Shown one piece after another: positions 62,542 to 64,000 of a stretch of DNA of 64,000 nt. The position numbers and the translations under genes are program-made. The stretch covers positions 248,001 to 312,000 of the forward strand of contig NZ_MSPW01000004.1 in assembly GCF_001955655.1 (NCBI RefSeq), given 5' to 3'. Origin of the DNA: Viridibacillus arenosi (GTDB taxonomy: Bacteria > Bacillota > Bacilli > Bacillales_A > Planococcaceae). Each line of letters opens with the position of its first letter. Position 1 is the first letter of the stretch. The notes under the pieces are model-generated. The model did no database searches. It saw nothing but the letters and a program-made list of their open reading frames with translations, and was not told where the DNA came from.

Positions 62542-63588
62542 ATGTCAGATTCAGTAGAAGAATCAATAGATTTAAAGAAAGTATATAAGGGCTCACGTCC
62601 AATTATTGCAACTGTCATATTACTGGGTGGAACGATAGGCCTTTTATTCGCTATAGGATTATCAGTATCATTTGGTGCAGCAGATATTGATTTTGGAACT
62701 GTTTGGTCTGCTGTTTTTCAATTTAACCCCAATTTAACTACACACCAAATTATTCAAGATATAAGACTACCAAGAGTTCTTGGGGCAGGTTTAGTAGGAG
62801 CGTGTTTTGCTGTAGCAGGTTCTATTATGCAAGGAATGACACGAAACCCATTGGCTGACTCAGGTCTATTGGGATTAAATGCAGGTGCTGCTTTCATGCT
62901 TGCTATCTGCTTTGCTTTCTTTCCTGGCTTACCTTATATGTATATTATTTTATTTTCATTTTTTGGAGCAGCTTTAGGTGCTGGCATTGTTTATGGAGTG
63001 GGTTCTTTAGCAAAGGGTGGTTTAACACCTATGCGTCTTGTATTAGCAGGAGCAGCAGTCAGTGCTTTGCTCGGAGCGCTTAGTGAAGGAATTGCAATTT
63101 ATTATCGCATTGGTCAAGATTTGGCGTTTTGGTATGCAGGTGGTGTTTCGGGTACAAAGTGGGAGCATCTTAAAGTTATGTCTCCTTGGATAATAGCAGC
63201 AATTATTGGTGCAATCATGCTGTCAAAATCAATCACTTTGCTTAGTCTAGGAGACGAAGTGGCGATTGGACTTGGACAACGAACAGGGAGGATAAAATTC
63301 TTTGGATCAGTTGTCGTATTAGTGTTGGCAGGTGCAGCCGTTTCAGTTGTAGGTGCCGTTGGATTTGTTGGATTAATTGTTCCTCACTTAACGCGTTTTC
63401 TTGTAGGAAGCGATTATCGTTGGATTGTACCTTGTTCAGCAATTTTAGGTAGTCTATTAGTTATATTAGCTGATTTTGCTGCGAGGATGATAAATCCACC
63501 TTATGAAACACCTATAGGAGCATTGATTGCTTTGATTGGCGTTCCATTCTTTCTTTACCTTGCTCGTAAAGGAGGAAAAGAGTTGTGA
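62542..63588 (+). CDS. Siderophore ABC importer permease 1 (FecCD family)
   Basis: 348 residues, about nine to ten helices. LPRVLGAGLVGACFAVAGSIMQGMTRNPLADSGLLG and VGFVGLIVPHLTRFLVGSDYR are FecCD signatures, the second being the loop that contacts the ATPase. AAGGAGAAAG precedes the ATG. Its TGA stop overlaps the GTG of the next permease. Confidence 0.95.
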   Translation: MSDSVEESIDLKKVYKGSRPIIATVILLGGTIGLLFAIGLSVSFGAADIDFGTVWSAVFQFNPNLTTHQIIQDIRLPRVLGAGLVGACFAVAGSIMQGMTRNPLADSGLLGLNAGAAFMLAICFAFFPGLPYMYIILFSFFGAALGAGIVYGVGSLAKGGLTPMRLVLAGAAVSALLGALSEGIAIYYRIGQDLAFWYAGGVSGTKWEHLKVMSPWIIAAIIGAIMLSKSITLLSLGDEVAIGLGQRTGRIKFFGSVVVLVLAGAAVSVVGAVGFVGLIVPHLTRFLVGSDYRWIVPCSAILGSLLVILADFAARMINPPYETPIGALIALIGVPFFLYLARKGGKEL

Positions 63589-64000
63589 CTGAGGAAAATT
63601 ACATATCTGCTTATCAACAAAAAAAACATCGGAAGAATATCTTGCTTATTCTCACTATTTGTCTACTCATCATTATAATGTTCATGATAAGTATGGGTAC
63701 AGGTTTTATAAGGCTTACCCCAATTGAATTAGTTCGAACATTATTTGGAATGGGGACGGATAAACAGAATATAATCTTGTTTGATTTCAGATTACCACGA
63801 ATCGTTATCTCCATTTTAGTAGGGATGGCATTAGCTGTATCGGGGAGCATATTACAAGGAGTTTCAGGGAACGCATTAGCTGATCCAGGAATTTTAGGTA
63901 TAAATTCAGGAGCAGGTTTAGCAGTCATGTTATTTATTTCGTTCTTTCCAACTACAACAGCAGCACCGGTTTTTTTTCTTCCTATATTAGCGTTTGTAGG
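63585..64000 (+). CDS. Siderophore ABC importer permease 2 (FecCD family), 3' end outside window
   Basis: GTG 63585 overlaps the upstream TGA by 4 nt (GTGA) and has AAAGGAGGAAAAG just upstream. The frame stays open to the window edge, 138 codons. It reads FRLPRIVISILVGMALAVSG and then ILQGVSGNALADPGILGINS, a second FecCD permease. With the preceding gene it should form a heterodimeric channel. Confidence 0.94.
   Translation, partial: MTEENYISAYQQKKHRKNILLILTICLLIIIMFMISMGTGFIRLTPIELVRTLFGMGTDKQNIILFDFRLPRIVISILVGMALAVSGSILQGVSGNALADPGILGINSGAGLAVMLFISFFPTTTAAPVFFLPILAFV

Overview
The window is AT-rich chromosomal DNA of a Gram-positive, probably spore-forming Firmicute. Strong AGGAGG-type ribosome binding sites, frequent TTG/GTG starts, an S-box and a preQ1 riboswitch, a Bacillus-type LexA box, perfect Fur boxes and Bacillus-type gene families (HelD, YitT, YczE, PdaC, MetNPQ, Btr-like regulator) point to Bacillales. 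The gene mix suggests the Lysinibacillus/Solibacillus branch, but this is inference. No rRNA, tRNA, CRISPR array, transposase or prophage was seen.

1-16 kb: the 3' end of an ABC-F gene, a PdaC-like peptidoglycan deacetylase, a split ThrE-type exporter, a PAS-PAS-GGDEF-EAL protein, an EamA transporter, a heterodimeric ABC exporter with one degenerate ATP site, a membrane acyltransferase, a double GNAT protein, an SGNH hydrolase, a 45-residue small protein and the RNA polymerase recycling helicase HelD. 16-28 kb: glycerophosphodiesterase, a 21-bp tandem repeat, DUF2804, a frameshifted amidase-domain gene, PlsY, a 7TMR-DISM diguanylate cyclase, nitroreductase, an M20 peptidase, a CNNM/CBS transporter, an ECF-type sigma factor, an Spx-like/MarR operon with a clear operator, and a YitT protein.

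28-40 kb: a second ABC-F gene and a 62-residue protein are flanked by palindromic repeats of a ~124-130 bp family. Then come a PseG/SpsG-like protein, oxidoreductases, a frameshifted YbjQ-family gene, a TetR regulator, topoisomerase III, a YbaK deacylase and a YczE protein. 40-54 kb: threonine degradation (kbl, and tdh 9.5 kb away), methionine salvage (mtnE and mtnU, divergent around DnaA boxes), the S-box-controlled metNPQ operon followed by two more palindromic repeats, a LexA-controlled Y-family polymerase with a YolD partner and a second group of DnaA boxes, an acyl-CoA ligase and a preQ1-controlled queT.

54-64 kb: a Fur-controlled siderophore locus with a Btr-like AraC/binding-protein fusion regulator, three separate siderophore-binding lipoproteins, one ABC exporter, a FecE-type ATPase and two FecCD permeases, the last cut by the window end.

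The most unusual structure is the palindromic repeat family. It lies just after stop codons, in one orientation relative to transcription. In two cases it sits between the stop codon and the terminator, so it should be transcribed as large 3'-UTR hairpins, and arm bases differ between copies in ways that keep the pairing. Other notable items are the 21-bp tandem repeat with heptad coding potential, two DnaA-box groups, two single-base homopolymer frameshifts and the Spx-like protein with a CxxS instead of a CxxC switch.
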